Shown here: in pieces, positions 1-5,670 of the stretch
Position numbering within the stretch: position 1 is the first letter of the stretch
Layout of the letters: each line of letters begins with the position of its first letter
Assembly: GCA_001798265.1 (NCBI GenBank)
Contig: MGRR01000013.1
Span: 1-5,882 of the forward strand
Length of the DNA stretch: 5,882 nt
Source: Deltaproteobacteria bacterium RIFCSPHIGHO2_12_FULL_43_9
GTDB taxonomy: Bacteria; Bdellovibrionota; O2-12-FULL-43-9
Reading direction: 5' to 3'
Position numbers and translations under genes: made by a program
Notes under the pieces: model-generated
The model's input: only the letters and a program-made list of their open reading frames with translations
Databases searched by the model: none
Told to the model about the DNA's origin: nothing

Positions 1-60
1 CAGGAGATTTATGACGCGATTCTTTTTCCTTGCCTCAAGAATCGCGTCATAAATCTCCTG
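1..60. repeat. Perfect 24-bp inverted repeat at window edge (probable fold-back artefact)
   Basis: Positions 1-24 are the exact reverse complement of 37-60, with a 12-nt loop at 25-36. The inner arm (37-60) encodes, on the minus strand, the expected SppA residues CQEIYDAIL. The outer arm (1-24) gives the unrelated peptide NRVINLL where the family usually continues with a hydrophobic strand (KPVVVSM-like). An inverted copy of coding sequence lying exactly at the end of the sequence is typical of a contig-end fold-back. The repeat may extend beyond the window, so 24 bp is a minimum. A real hairpin inside sppA is the less likely alternative. Confidence 0.9.
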
Positions 61-327
61 ACATGGCGCGACAACTCCACCCGGCGAATCAACTCTTACG
101 ACAATGGCCTTTATATCCTTCTCTTCCAGAAGCTTATCCAGGCGCTCAGTGAATGGCTCACTATCTAAAATAACACCTTTAATTTCAACGATTGCGACAT
201 TGTGGCCGGAAATTGGCTCTCTAACGCCGCTGAACATAGCGTATATGACGCCGACTGTTGTGATTCCCAATATTCCAAGAAGAAGCAGAATAATCACTAT
301 AACCAGGATCCATGATCTGCGCTGCAT
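1..327 (-). CDS. sppA: Signal peptide peptidase SppA, N-terminal part (cut by window edge)
   Basis: Membrane-bound serine protease of the S49 family, which degrades leftover signal peptides in the inner membrane. The 109 visible codons start at ATG 327, preceded by CGGAG with a 6-nt spacer. Residues 1-5 are MQRRS. Residues 6-31 form one strongly hydrophobic segment that should act as a signal anchor. A short strand follows (VAIVEIKGVI, about 44-53), typical of the beginning of the S49 domain. The best signature is DSPGGVVAPCQEIYDAI at about 80-96, which closely matches the family (DSPGG..APSQEIY.AI); the Cys at 89 replaces the more common Ser/Thr. The catalytic Ser/Lys region lies beyond the window. 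Residues 103-109 come from the inverted-repeat arm at 1-24 and should not be trusted. The gene follows rpsA by 65 nt with no visible terminator, an arrangement seen in many Gram-negative genomes. Confidence 0.88.
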   Translation of the reverse strand, partial: MQRRSWILVIVIILLLLGILGITTVGVIYAMFSGVREPISGHNVAIVEIKGVILDSEPFTERLDKLLEEKDIKAIVVRVDSPGGVVAPCQEIYDAILEARKKNRVINLL

Positions 328-392
328 AAAAAGCTCCGTTTAGAAAAAAATAATCGATATATTTGGATCTAACAACATTAAGTCAGAGGCCT

Positions 393-2174
393 TTACTCTT
401 CGTCCTTATCCTCTTTCTTATCTTCACCTTTGGCGGAGCCCTTTTTTAGGGTCTTGGCAAGTTTCTCTTTCAGGATATCCCCAAAACTCGATTTGGAGGA
501 TTTCTGCGATTTTTTATACTCCTTAAGGGCTTCCCTCTCCTCTTTTACATGCATCCCCTTAACCGAGAGTGTAATTCTTCTCTCTTTCCTGTCTATCTGG
601 CTGACTCCCGCCTGAATTTCATCACCAACCTTTACGATCTGGTTTGGATGCTCGATCCTCTCGGTGGATAGTTGTGAGACGTGAATAAAACCCTCAACCC
701 CCTGCTCCAGCTCAAGAAAGACACCAAAATCCGTTACCTTCGTAACCTTGCTTGTGACAAGCTGTCCAACGGGGAATCTCTTTTCAATATCCTCCCACGG
801 GTCACGCTCAAGCTGTTTTATACCTAATGAAAAACGCTGATTCTCCTGATCGATATTAAGTACGAGGGCTTCAACCTCATCCCCCTTTTTAAATCTCGAG
901 GAGAGATCTTCAACCTTTTCCGTCCAGGAAACATCGGATATATGAACCATGCCATCTATTCCATCTTCCATACCTATAAATATTCCAAAATCGGTGACAT
1001 TCTTTATCTGCCCCTTGATTTTAGAACCTATCGGATATTTTTGGGCCAAAAGATCCCATGGGTTTGGTTCAGTCTGTTTCATGCCCAAGGATATCCGGTG
1101 ATTTTTCGAATCTATATCCAAAACAACCGCCTCAACAACATCACTGATATTAACAACCTTGGATGGGTGTTTAACCCGTTTGGTCCATGACATCTCAGAG
1201 ACATGTATTAATCCCTCAATCCCGGGTTCCAGCTCTACAAACGCACCATAATCGGTAAGACTTACAACATCACCCTTAACACGATCACCAATACGATATT
1301 TTGAACTAACACTATCCCATGGGTCTGGGGATATCTGCTTCAACCCCAGCGAAACCCTCTCTCTCTCGGGATCATACTTTAAGACCTTAACTGTAACCTC
1401 ATCTCCGAGTCCCAGTATATCGCCCGGGTGCTTAACCCTTCCCCACGACATATCCGTTATATGGAGAAGACCATCAACACCACCAAGATCGATAAAGGCA
1501 CCGTACTCGGTAATATTCTTAACGGTACCGGTTATAACCATCCCCTCTTCCAGCTTTTCAAGGGTTTTGCTCTTCATAGTCTCACGCTCCCTCTCGAGAA
1601 GCGCGCGCCGCGACAAAACTATATTCCCACGTTTTTTATTAAATTTTATGATCTTAAACTGATAAACCTTGCCAACAAAATCTTCCAGGTATTTAACAGG
1701 GCGAAGATCTACCTGTGAGCCCGGAAGGAATGCCTTGACACCTATATCAACGGCGAGCCCACCTTTTACCTTCGCGATAATCTTACCCTCTACCAGCTCA
1801 TCATTTTCAACCGCTTTACTTATCTCATCCCAGGCCTTCAAGACCTCAGCCTTCTCACGGGAAAGAACCATAAATCCATTGTCATTTTCTATCTTATCTA
1901 AATAGACCTCAATTACATCGCCAACCTTTGGGACATCACCCTTAAACTCTTCAACCGCGATCTGCCCCTCAGATTTAAATCCTATATCAACAGTAATAAA
2001 GTCATCACTTACGGTAATGACTTTACCCTGAACAACCTCTCCCTCTCGGGGATTTGCGACTTTAAGCGACTCCTCAAAGAGCTCCTCAAAACTCTTTGAT
2101 TCATCCGCGATCTTAATTTCTGGCAACGGCTTAGGCATACCTGCGCCCTTCAAACCTTGAACTAATGTAAACAT
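393..2174 (-). CDS. rpsA: 30S ribosomal protein S1
   Basis: RNA-binding protein of the small subunit that captures and unfolds mRNA during initiation. At 593 aa it is longer than E. coli S1 (557 aa) but has the same six S1 (OB-fold) domains: about 44-108, 126-190, 208-279, 294-366, 381-453 and 468-539. Domains 1-2 are the divergent ribosome-docking type: SFEELFEESLK at 28-38 matches the conserved docking start, and KAFLPGSQVDLRPV lies in domain 2. Domains 3-6 are the RNA-binding type. Domains 3 and 4 keep the most canonical core (YGAF plus GLLHITDMSW or GLIHVSEMSW); 5 and 6 have FGIF and FGVF. Inter-domain linkers are DPWD, NPWD and DPWE. The tail (540-593) is a Lys/Ser- then Lys/Glu/Asp-rich extension, likely disordered. 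The start is uncertain: ATG 2174 has GGAGG 15 nt upstream, while ATG 2138 (residue 13) has AAGG 8 nt upstream and would give 581 aa. S1 often represses its own translation, but no specific site is evident here. Confidence 0.97.
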   Translation of the reverse strand: MFTLVQGLKGAGMPKPLPEIKIADESKSFEELFEESLKVANPREGEVVQGKVITVSDDFITVDIGFKSEGQIAVEEFKGDVPKVGDVIEVYLDKIENDNGFMVLSREKAEVLKAWDEISKAVENDELVEGKIIAKVKGGLAVDIGVKAFLPGSQVDLRPVKYLEDFVGKVYQFKIIKFNKKRGNIVLSRRALLERERETMKSKTLEKLEEGMVITGTVKNITEYGAFIDLGGVDGLLHITDMSWGRVKHPGDILGLGDEVTVKVLKYDPERERVSLGLKQISPDPWDSVSSKYRIGDRVKGDVVSLTDYGAFVELEPGIEGLIHVSEMSWTKRVKHPSKVVNISDVVEAVVLDIDSKNHRISLGMKQTEPNPWDLLAQKYPIGSKIKGQIKNVTDFGIFIGMEDGIDGMVHISDVSWTEKVEDLSSRFKKGDEVEALVLNIDQENQRFSLGIKQLERDPWEDIEKRFPVGQLVTSKVTKVTDFGVFLELEQGVEGFIHVSQLSTERIEHPNQIVKVGDEIQAGVSQIDRKERRITLSVKGMHVKEEREALKEYKKSQKSSKSSFGDILKEKLAKTLKKGSAKGEDKKEDKDEE

Positions 2175-2189
2175 GCACTTTTAAACTAA

Positions 2190-2194
2190 CCTCC
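2190..2194 (-). promoter_or_regulatory. GGAGG ribosome binding site upstream of rpsA
   Basis: On the minus strand this reads GGAGG, a strong Shine-Dalgarno core, but it lies 15 nt from ATG 2174, longer than the usual 5-10. An in-frame TAA just upstream of that ATG prevents an earlier start. The competing start at 2138 has its own AAGG at a spacing of 8, so this site does not settle which ATG is used. Confidence 0.5.
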
Positions 2195-2214
2195 ATGAGA
2201 GATTGATCCGGATA

Positions 2215-2244
2215 TCTATAACGAATAGATTTGTTAATGGTCAA
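2215..2244 (-). promoter_or_regulatory. Possible internal promoter for rpsA
   Basis: On the minus strand TTGACC (2244-2239, 5 of 6 to the -35 consensus) is followed after 18 nt by TATAGA (2220-2215, 4 of 6 to the -10 consensus). It overlaps the last codons of lpxD and would start transcription near 2207, leaving a leader of roughly 30 nt before ATG 2174. A 6-bp stem (2214-2219 with 2225-2230) overlaps the -10 region. rpsA in other bacteria is often transcribed from its own promoter as well as by read-through, so this is plausible but rests on sequence match alone. Confidence 0.4.
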
Positions 2245-3295
2245 GTGCTTTCTCTGGTGGAAGGTCTTGAGATTTCTTGGAAATTTCATTTTCTAGCGCC
2301 TTTAAGCGCTTAACATACTCAGGAAGCTTCTCCAGTAAAAATAGTTTTCTTAAATAGACCCTGGCAGGATATCCCTTTTCTCCAAGTATCGTCTGACCAG
2401 GCTCTACATCAACCGCCAATTGAGTCGTTGGTCCAAGAGTAGCGCCATCCCCAATCTTTAAATGGTCACCCACACCAACCTGCCCGGCAAAGGTAACCCC
2501 GGTTCCGGACATCACACTACCTGCCAGGCCTGCTTGACCACAGATAATATTGAACCTGCCAATTTTACAATTGTGACCTATCTGCACCTGATTATCTATT
2601 TTAGTGCCAAATCCTATTTTGGTGGAACCGATGGTTGCTCTATCTATACAGCTGTTGGCTCCAATCTCCACGTTATCTTCAATAATCACATTTCCTATCT
2701 GCTCTATCTTTAGAATCCCCGTGTCACCTCTGGTATAACCAAAACCATCCGCGCCAATCACGGCACCGGAATGTATGATAACCGAGTTTCCGATCGCGCA
2801 TCCATGATAGATAGAAACAGAGGAATAAATCTTGCAGTTTTTTCCTACTCTGGTCTTGTCCCCAATTACAACATTCTGCAAAATAATCGTATTATCTCCG
2901 ATATCGACATCCTCACCTATGACACTTCCCGCGCCAATCTCCACGTTGGCGCCAACCTTCGCACTCTCTGAAATAATGGCTCTCTGGTGTATGATGCCAC
3001 TTGATCTGGCCAGCGGGAAAAGTTTGGATAATAATTTTGCCAAAGCCACAGCGAGATTCTCTACAACTATCGATGGCACGGAGATAAGTTGTTCGTAATC
3101 GGCGGGGATTATAACAAGACCAGCACTTTTGCCCTCTATCTCCCGCAAAGATTCCTTCTTCATTATAAAACAAAACGAGGTGGAATCCACCTCTCTCGGC
3201 TCGCAAAACCCCGTAAGCCTCAAATCCGGATCTGCTAAAAGTTTCCCGGAAATTATTTTGGAAATTTCACCCGCGGTAATATTGACTCTATGCAC
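2234..3295 (-). CDS. lpxD: UDP-3-O-acylglucosamine N-acyltransferase LpxD
   Basis: Cytoplasmic acyl-ACP-dependent enzyme for the third step of lipid A synthesis. It adds the second hydroxyacyl chain to UDP-3-O-acyl-glucosamine. The order is as in the family: an N-terminal uridine-binding domain (about 1-100), a long left-handed beta-helix of hexapeptide repeats (about 104-310, many I/V-G-x-x-x-x units), then a C-terminal helix (about 320-345). Numbered from the GTG start, IHSGAVIGADGFGY is at 174-187 and DNQVQIGHN at 234-242. H241 corresponds to the catalytic His of E. coli LpxD (His239). The start was chosen at GTG 3295 (353 aa, usual length), because family homology begins at VNITAGEI just after it and a GGAGAGAGAG purine stretch lies upstream. 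The open frame extends to ATG 3349, but those 18 extra residues are read through the end of cmk and look non-homologous. With GTG it overlaps cmk by 8 nt, suggesting translational coupling. The location away from bamA/fabZ/lpxA is unusual. Confidence 0.95.
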   Translation of the reverse strand: MHRVNITAGEISKIISGKLLADPDLRLTGFCEPREVDSTSFCFIMKKESLREIEGKSAGLVIIPADYEQLISVPSIVVENLAVALAKLLSKLFPLARSSGIIHQRAIISESAKVGANVEIGAGSVIGEDVDIGDNTIILQNVVIGDKTRVGKNCKIYSSVSIYHGCAIGNSVIIHSGAVIGADGFGYTRGDTGILKIEQIGNVIIEDNVEIGANSCIDRATIGSTKIGFGTKIDNQVQIGHNCKIGRFNIICGQAGLAGSVMSGTGVTFAGQVGVGDHLKIGDGATLGPTTQLAVDVEPGQTILGEKGYPARVYLRKLFLLEKLPEYVKRLKALENEISKKSQDLPPEKALDH

Positions 3296-3968
3296 CTGCC
3301 GACTCTCTCTCCTTCGCAAATCTGTACATCCTGGCAACAATCTCGTCAATTGTAAGATCCGTTGTGTCTATTTCAATCGCCCCTTTAGGTTTAATCAAGG
3401 GGGACACCTCACGTTCGCTATCAACCTTATCCCTCTTTTGAACCTCATCTTCAATCAGAGACAATTCAACCTTCTCACCACGCTCAACCAATTCTTTCCA
3501 TCTTCGTTTAGCGCGCTCCTTAAATGACGCCACCAAAAAAAATTTAAGCTCCGCGTCAGGCAAAACCACAGAACCTATATCCCTCCCCTCCATTACAACC
3601 CCTCCACTACTGGCCAGATCACGCTGAAGTGAAAGAAGCGCCTGCCTGACCCCGGACACCTTACTTATCTGCGACGCAACTCTTCCAAGCTCCGGGGTTC
3701 TGATCTCCTGCCCTATACGTTTTCCATCTAATTCGACAAACTCAATATTTCCCTCCCTTACCAATCTGATTTTTACCCTCCTGGCAAGCTCTCCAAGCCT
3801 CCGAGAGTCATCCATTGAGATCCCCTCTTTTTTCGCGGCCAGAGCAACGGTTCTATAGAGCGCCCCGGTATCCAAATAGACATAAGAGAGTTTATTAGCT
3901 AAGGCTCGCGCAACGGTGCTCTTTCCGGCGCCAGCGGGACCATCGATTGAAATCCGAATTCTCTTCAT
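3288..3968 (-). CDS. cmk: Cytidylate kinase
   Basis: Cytosolic nucleoside monophosphate kinase that phosphorylates CMP and dCMP to the diphosphates with ATP, salvaging CMP released by RNA turnover and lipid synthesis. At 226 aa it matches the usual length. The Walker A loop is GPAGAGKST at 10-18. LDTGALYR at 32-39 is the conserved CMP-binding stretch. The family signature EGRDIGSVVLPDA is at 127-139, followed by the core strand ELKFFLVAS. The lid and catalytic region contain RDKVDSEREVSPL at 179-191, matching the RD..D..R...PL pattern. IDTTDLTIDEIV at 200-211 is the usual C-terminal strand and helix. Start ATG 3968 overlaps the aroA stop in an ATGA junction, so translation is likely coupled to aroA. 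The pair aroA-cmk followed by rpsA is a widespread arrangement. Confidence 0.97.
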   Translation of the reverse strand: MKRIRISIDGPAGAGKSTVARALANKLSYVYLDTGALYRTVALAAKKEGISMDDSRRLGELARRVKIRLVREGNIEFVELDGKRIGQEIRTPELGRVASQISKVSGVRQALLSLQRDLASSGGVVMEGRDIGSVVLPDAELKFFLVASFKERAKRRWKELVERGEKVELSLIEDEVQKRDKVDSEREVSPLIKPKGAIEIDTTDLTIDEIVARMYRFAKERESAGA

Positions 3969-5239
3969 GTATCAATCCAATTTTTTGGCCGATTTAACTC
4001 CCTGAAAAATCCCGGAAACGAGATTACTACAGAATTCTTCCCATTAATATAAATACTACGATCTGACATCAGATTACATAATCCAAAGGCCATTGCCATT
4101 CTATGGTCACCATAGCTATTTACCCTCCCCCCCCGCAACAAAATATTGCCTCCACCTTTGATGGAAAAACCATCATCGAACATATCAATATCAATTCCAA
4201 GCCTCCTGAAACCTTCATAAATTACTTTAACCCTGTCAGACTCCTTAACACGAAGCTCCATAGCCCCTCTTACAATGGATGTACCCTCCACACGGGCCAT
4301 CAAGACCGCCAAAGCGGGAATCTCATCAATAAGGTCTGGGATTAAATGAGCGTTGATTTCAACAGGTTTTAATCCTTTATTAAAGTTATGTATTACAATA
4401 TTTCCAATATCCTCTACCCCGCTGGCAATTAATTCCAGATCTATATCCGCCCCCATCCCTCTTAGAATCTCCACCCACCTGATCCTTCCCGGATTCAAAG
4501 CTACGTTTTCAATCTTGATTGAACCCGCTCTGGTTATTAAAGCCGCTATCGCAAGATAGGCCGCGGCGGTTGGATCCCCCGGCACAGTAACCTCACCCGG
4601 ACTCTTTAATCTAACACCACCATTTAGTGAAACCTTCAAACCACACACCTCAACCCCAACCCCAAAAGAGCGAAGCCAGAGCTCCGTATGATTGCGCGTC
4701 GCGATCTTTTCCGTAACGGTTGTTTTACCATCGGCTCCCAACCCTGCTAATAAAATTGCACCCTTTACCTGCGCGCTCGGAACCGGAATCTTATAATCAA
4801 TTGCTTTAAGCGGCACCAAGGCTGGAAGAATCTTGATTGGACCATTCCCATCCTGACTACATTGAATCCTTCCACCCATTTTGTTTATAGGAATAACAAC
4901 CCGCTCCATCGGTCTGGCTAAAAGTGATCTGTCACCACTCAATTCAGATGGAAATTGGGATGAGGCCAGAAGCCCTGCCATAAGCCGCATTGTTGTGCCT
5001 GAATTACCGCAGTCCAGAACAGACTTTGGTTTTGAAAATGGACGTGGTGTAACCAGAACAAAATCCCTCTTTTGTTCTATTCTGGCACCCAGTCCCCTTA
5101 ATACCTTGATGGTTGATCCCACATCTTCGCCACGATTCAGATTTCTAATCACGGTTGGCCTGTCAGCAATAGCGCTAAGGATCAAAACACGGTGTGAAAT
5201 CGATTTATCGCCTGGTACAAAGATTGATTTAATCGACAT
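3965..5239 (-). CDS. aroA: 3-phosphoshikimate 1-carboxyvinyltransferase (EPSP synthase)
   Basis: Sixth step of the shikimate pathway: transfers the enolpyruvyl group of PEP to shikimate 3-phosphate, leading to chorismate and the aromatic amino acids. Numbered from ATG 5239 (424 aa, usual length), the motifs are PGDKSISHR at 9-17 (catalytic Lys), GNSGTTMRL at 78-86, RPMERVVIPINKMGG at 109-123, SAQVK at 155-159, RNHTE at 182-186, PDLIDEIP at 301-308 with the catalytic Asp at 302, LRVKESDR at 329-336, YGDHRMAMAF at 376-385 and SFPGFF at 407-412. All core active-site motifs are present. The start is uncertain: a TTG at 5275 adds 12 residues and has only AAGG one base away, while ATG 5239 also lacks a clear ribosome site. 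I prefer the ATG for its codon and because an open frame ends 13 nt upstream of it. GNSGTT, SAQVK and RNHTE resemble the Bacillus/class II subgroup. This is the first gene of the visible operon. Confidence 0.96.
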   Translation of the reverse strand: MSIKSIFVPGDKSISHRVLILSAIADRPTVIRNLNRGEDVGSTIKVLRGLGARIEQKRDFVLVTPRPFSKPKSVLDCGNSGTTMRLMAGLLASSQFPSELSGDRSLLARPMERVVIPINKMGGRIQCSQDGNGPIKILPALVPLKAIDYKIPVPSAQVKGAILLAGLGADGKTTVTEKIATRNHTELWLRSFGVGVEVCGLKVSLNGGVRLKSPGEVTVPGDPTAAAYLAIAALITRAGSIKIENVALNPGRIRWVEILRGMGADIDLELIASGVEDIGNIVIHNFNKGLKPVEINAHLIPDLIDEIPALAVLMARVEGTSIVRGAMELRVKESDRVKVIYEGFRRLGIDIDMFDDGFSIKGGGNILLRGGRVNSYGDHRMAMAFGLCNLMSDRSIYINGKNSVVISFPGFFRELNRPKNWIDT

Positions 5240-5252
5240 CTCTGGAGGGTAA

Positions 5253-5372
5253 CTATTCCTGAAAATTCGAGTCAAGCCTTATGGTATTTACAAAATCTCT
5301 TGTACGACTACCACCCAAGCAATTGACCTGATACTTCAGCGCTCGTTCTGGATCATTATTTCTAGACCCCAA
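5253..5372 (-). pseudogene. Short open frame upstream of aroA, possible eroded 3' end of a former operon gene
   Basis: A 39-codon frame runs from TTG 5372 to a TAG at 5255-5253, directly after an in-frame TGA at 5378-5376. It ends 13 nt before the aroA ATG, which is the spacing expected of an operon neighbour. The peptide includes NDPERALKYQ and GGSRTRDFVNTIRLD. RDF with an Asp seven residues after the F vaguely recalls the GGFRDFTRIA.SDP stretch of prephenate dehydrogenase (TyrA), a common neighbour of aroA. That match is only a few residues and could be chance. No start codon with a ribosome site is visible and nothing upstream continues it. It may equally be non-coding sequence. Confidence 0.2.
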
Positions 5373-5433
5373 ATATCAGATGCCAGATGTAATTCTAGTA
5401 GACCAAATCATAAATTTTGCAAGTTCTTTCGTC

Positions 5434-5463
5434 ATGCCCAGGTCGCAAAGCGACCGTGGGCAT
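5434..5463. other. Strong hairpin in the core of the palindromic element
   Basis: ATGCCCA (5434-5440) pairs with TGGGCAT (5457-5463), and GGTCGC (5441-5446) pairs with GCGACC (5450-5455). The loop is AAA and G5456 is a single bulged base. The 13-bp stem is GC-rich. No T-run follows on either strand, so it is not a typical intrinsic terminator. Confidence 0.8.
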
Positions 5464-5465
5464 CT

Positions 5466-5500
5466 CGCGTGGAGACCCCCACGCGCTTCGCACTGGGGGT
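5466..5500. other. Two mutually exclusive hairpins
   Basis: CGCGTGG (5466-5472) can pair with CCACGCG (5479-5485) around a 6-base loop. Alternatively ACCCCCA (5475-5481) can pair with TGGGGGT (5494-5500), with a small inner GCG-CTT-CGC stem at 5483-5491. The two 7-bp stems share bases 5479-5481, so only one can form at a time. Confidence 0.65.
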
Positions 5501-5634
5501 GACGTCTAATCAAAACTAATGATTTGATCTACTGGGGTTTTGTAATTTATCCAATTGTGATTACGATGGGTTTTTTAAAGGTAGATTATTGGGGTAGTTC
5601 ACTATATGAGTCTTTTGCCAAACGAACTCCAGGT

Positions 5635-5663
5635 TTGACACAAAACGCAGAAATGGTTATAAT
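5635..5663 (+). promoter_or_regulatory. Consensus sigma-70 promoter of the antitoxin gene
   Basis: TTGACA at 5635-5640 and TATAAT at 5658-5663 are both perfect matches to the sigma-70 consensus, separated by the optimal 17 bp. Transcription should start near 5669-5671, giving a leader of only about 13-15 nt. That leader contains the ribosome binding site GGAGG (5675-5679), 4 nt before ATG 5684. Confidence 0.85.
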
Positions 5664-5670
5664 TATGACC
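5655..5670. promoter_or_regulatory. Palindromic operator overlapping the -10 box
   Basis: GGTTATAATTATGACC is a 16-bp palindrome with one mismatched pair (14 of 16 positions symmetric), and it encloses the TATAAT. An 8-bp perfect palindrome CCATATGG (5669-5676) overlaps its right end and reaches the ribosome binding site. Phd/YefM antitoxins typically bind palindromes in their own promoters and repress them, more strongly with bound toxin. This placement would block RNA polymerase directly. The role is inferred from position and symmetry. Confidence 0.6.

Larger units (their letters stand above)
5395..5535. repeat. Nested palindromic, MITE-like intergenic element
   Basis: Two 25-nt arms, 5395-5419 and 5511-5535, are inverted copies matching at 21 of 25 positions. 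Inside them a second pair (5430-5440 and 5494-5504, core CGTCA...TGACG) matches at 9 of 11. The centre is GC-rich and packed with hairpins, in contrast to the AT-rich flanks. No protein is encoded. The size, terminal inverted repeats and GC-rich core fit a miniature inverted-repeat element or a dispersed palindromic intergenic repeat of the GTCAT...ATGAC kind seen in many bacterial genomes. A 7-nt direct repeat TGTAATT lies at 5388-5394, abutting the left arm, and at 5541-5547, five bases beyond the right arm. This could be a target-site duplication, although the asymmetry weakens the case. Whether the element recurs elsewhere in the genome cannot be seen here. Confidence 0.65.

Noticed and set aside
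1..60. Rho-independent terminator
   Set aside because: Although a strong hairpin, it lies inside the sppA coding region and no T-run follows either arm in the usual way; the fold-back explanation fits better.
942..1190. Plus-strand open frame inside rpsA
   Set aside because: It lies wholly antisense to conserved S1 domains, has no ribosome binding site I can recognise, and its peptide resembles no family. It is a shadow of the real gene.
794..1326. Recurring CCCATGGGT-like words in rpsA as a DNA repeat
   Set aside because: They encode the conserved DPW/NPW linkers between S1 domains, so the repetition is explained by protein domain duplication.
2913..3206. Minus-strand open frame overlapping lpxD in another frame
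   Set aside because: It runs out of frame through the LpxD N-terminal domain, shows no homology-like pattern, and has no support over lpxD.
3129..3527. Plus-strand 132-codon open frame spanning the lpxD-cmk junction
   Set aside because: It is antisense to two well-supported genes with intact motifs, and its peptide has no recognisable domain.
3535..3542. Eight-base A/T run in cmk as a programmed slippage site
   Set aside because: It encodes the ordinary KFFLV strand of cytidylate kinase in frame, with no alternative downstream frame of interest.
4881..5252. Plus-strand 123-codon open frame antisense to the aroA N-terminus
   Set aside because: It covers the conserved PGDKS and GNSGTT region of aroA on the opposite strand and is best explained by codon bias of aroA.
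5246..5275. Minus-strand promoter for aroA built on TTGACT at 5275-5270
   Set aside because: At 17 nt downstream the sequence is TTACCC, a poor -10 element, and it would start transcription very close to or inside the aroA start.
5434..5504. Single CRISPR repeat or tRNA-like fold
   Set aside because: There is no repeated unit with spacers, and the hairpins do not form a cloverleaf or carry tRNA consensus elements.
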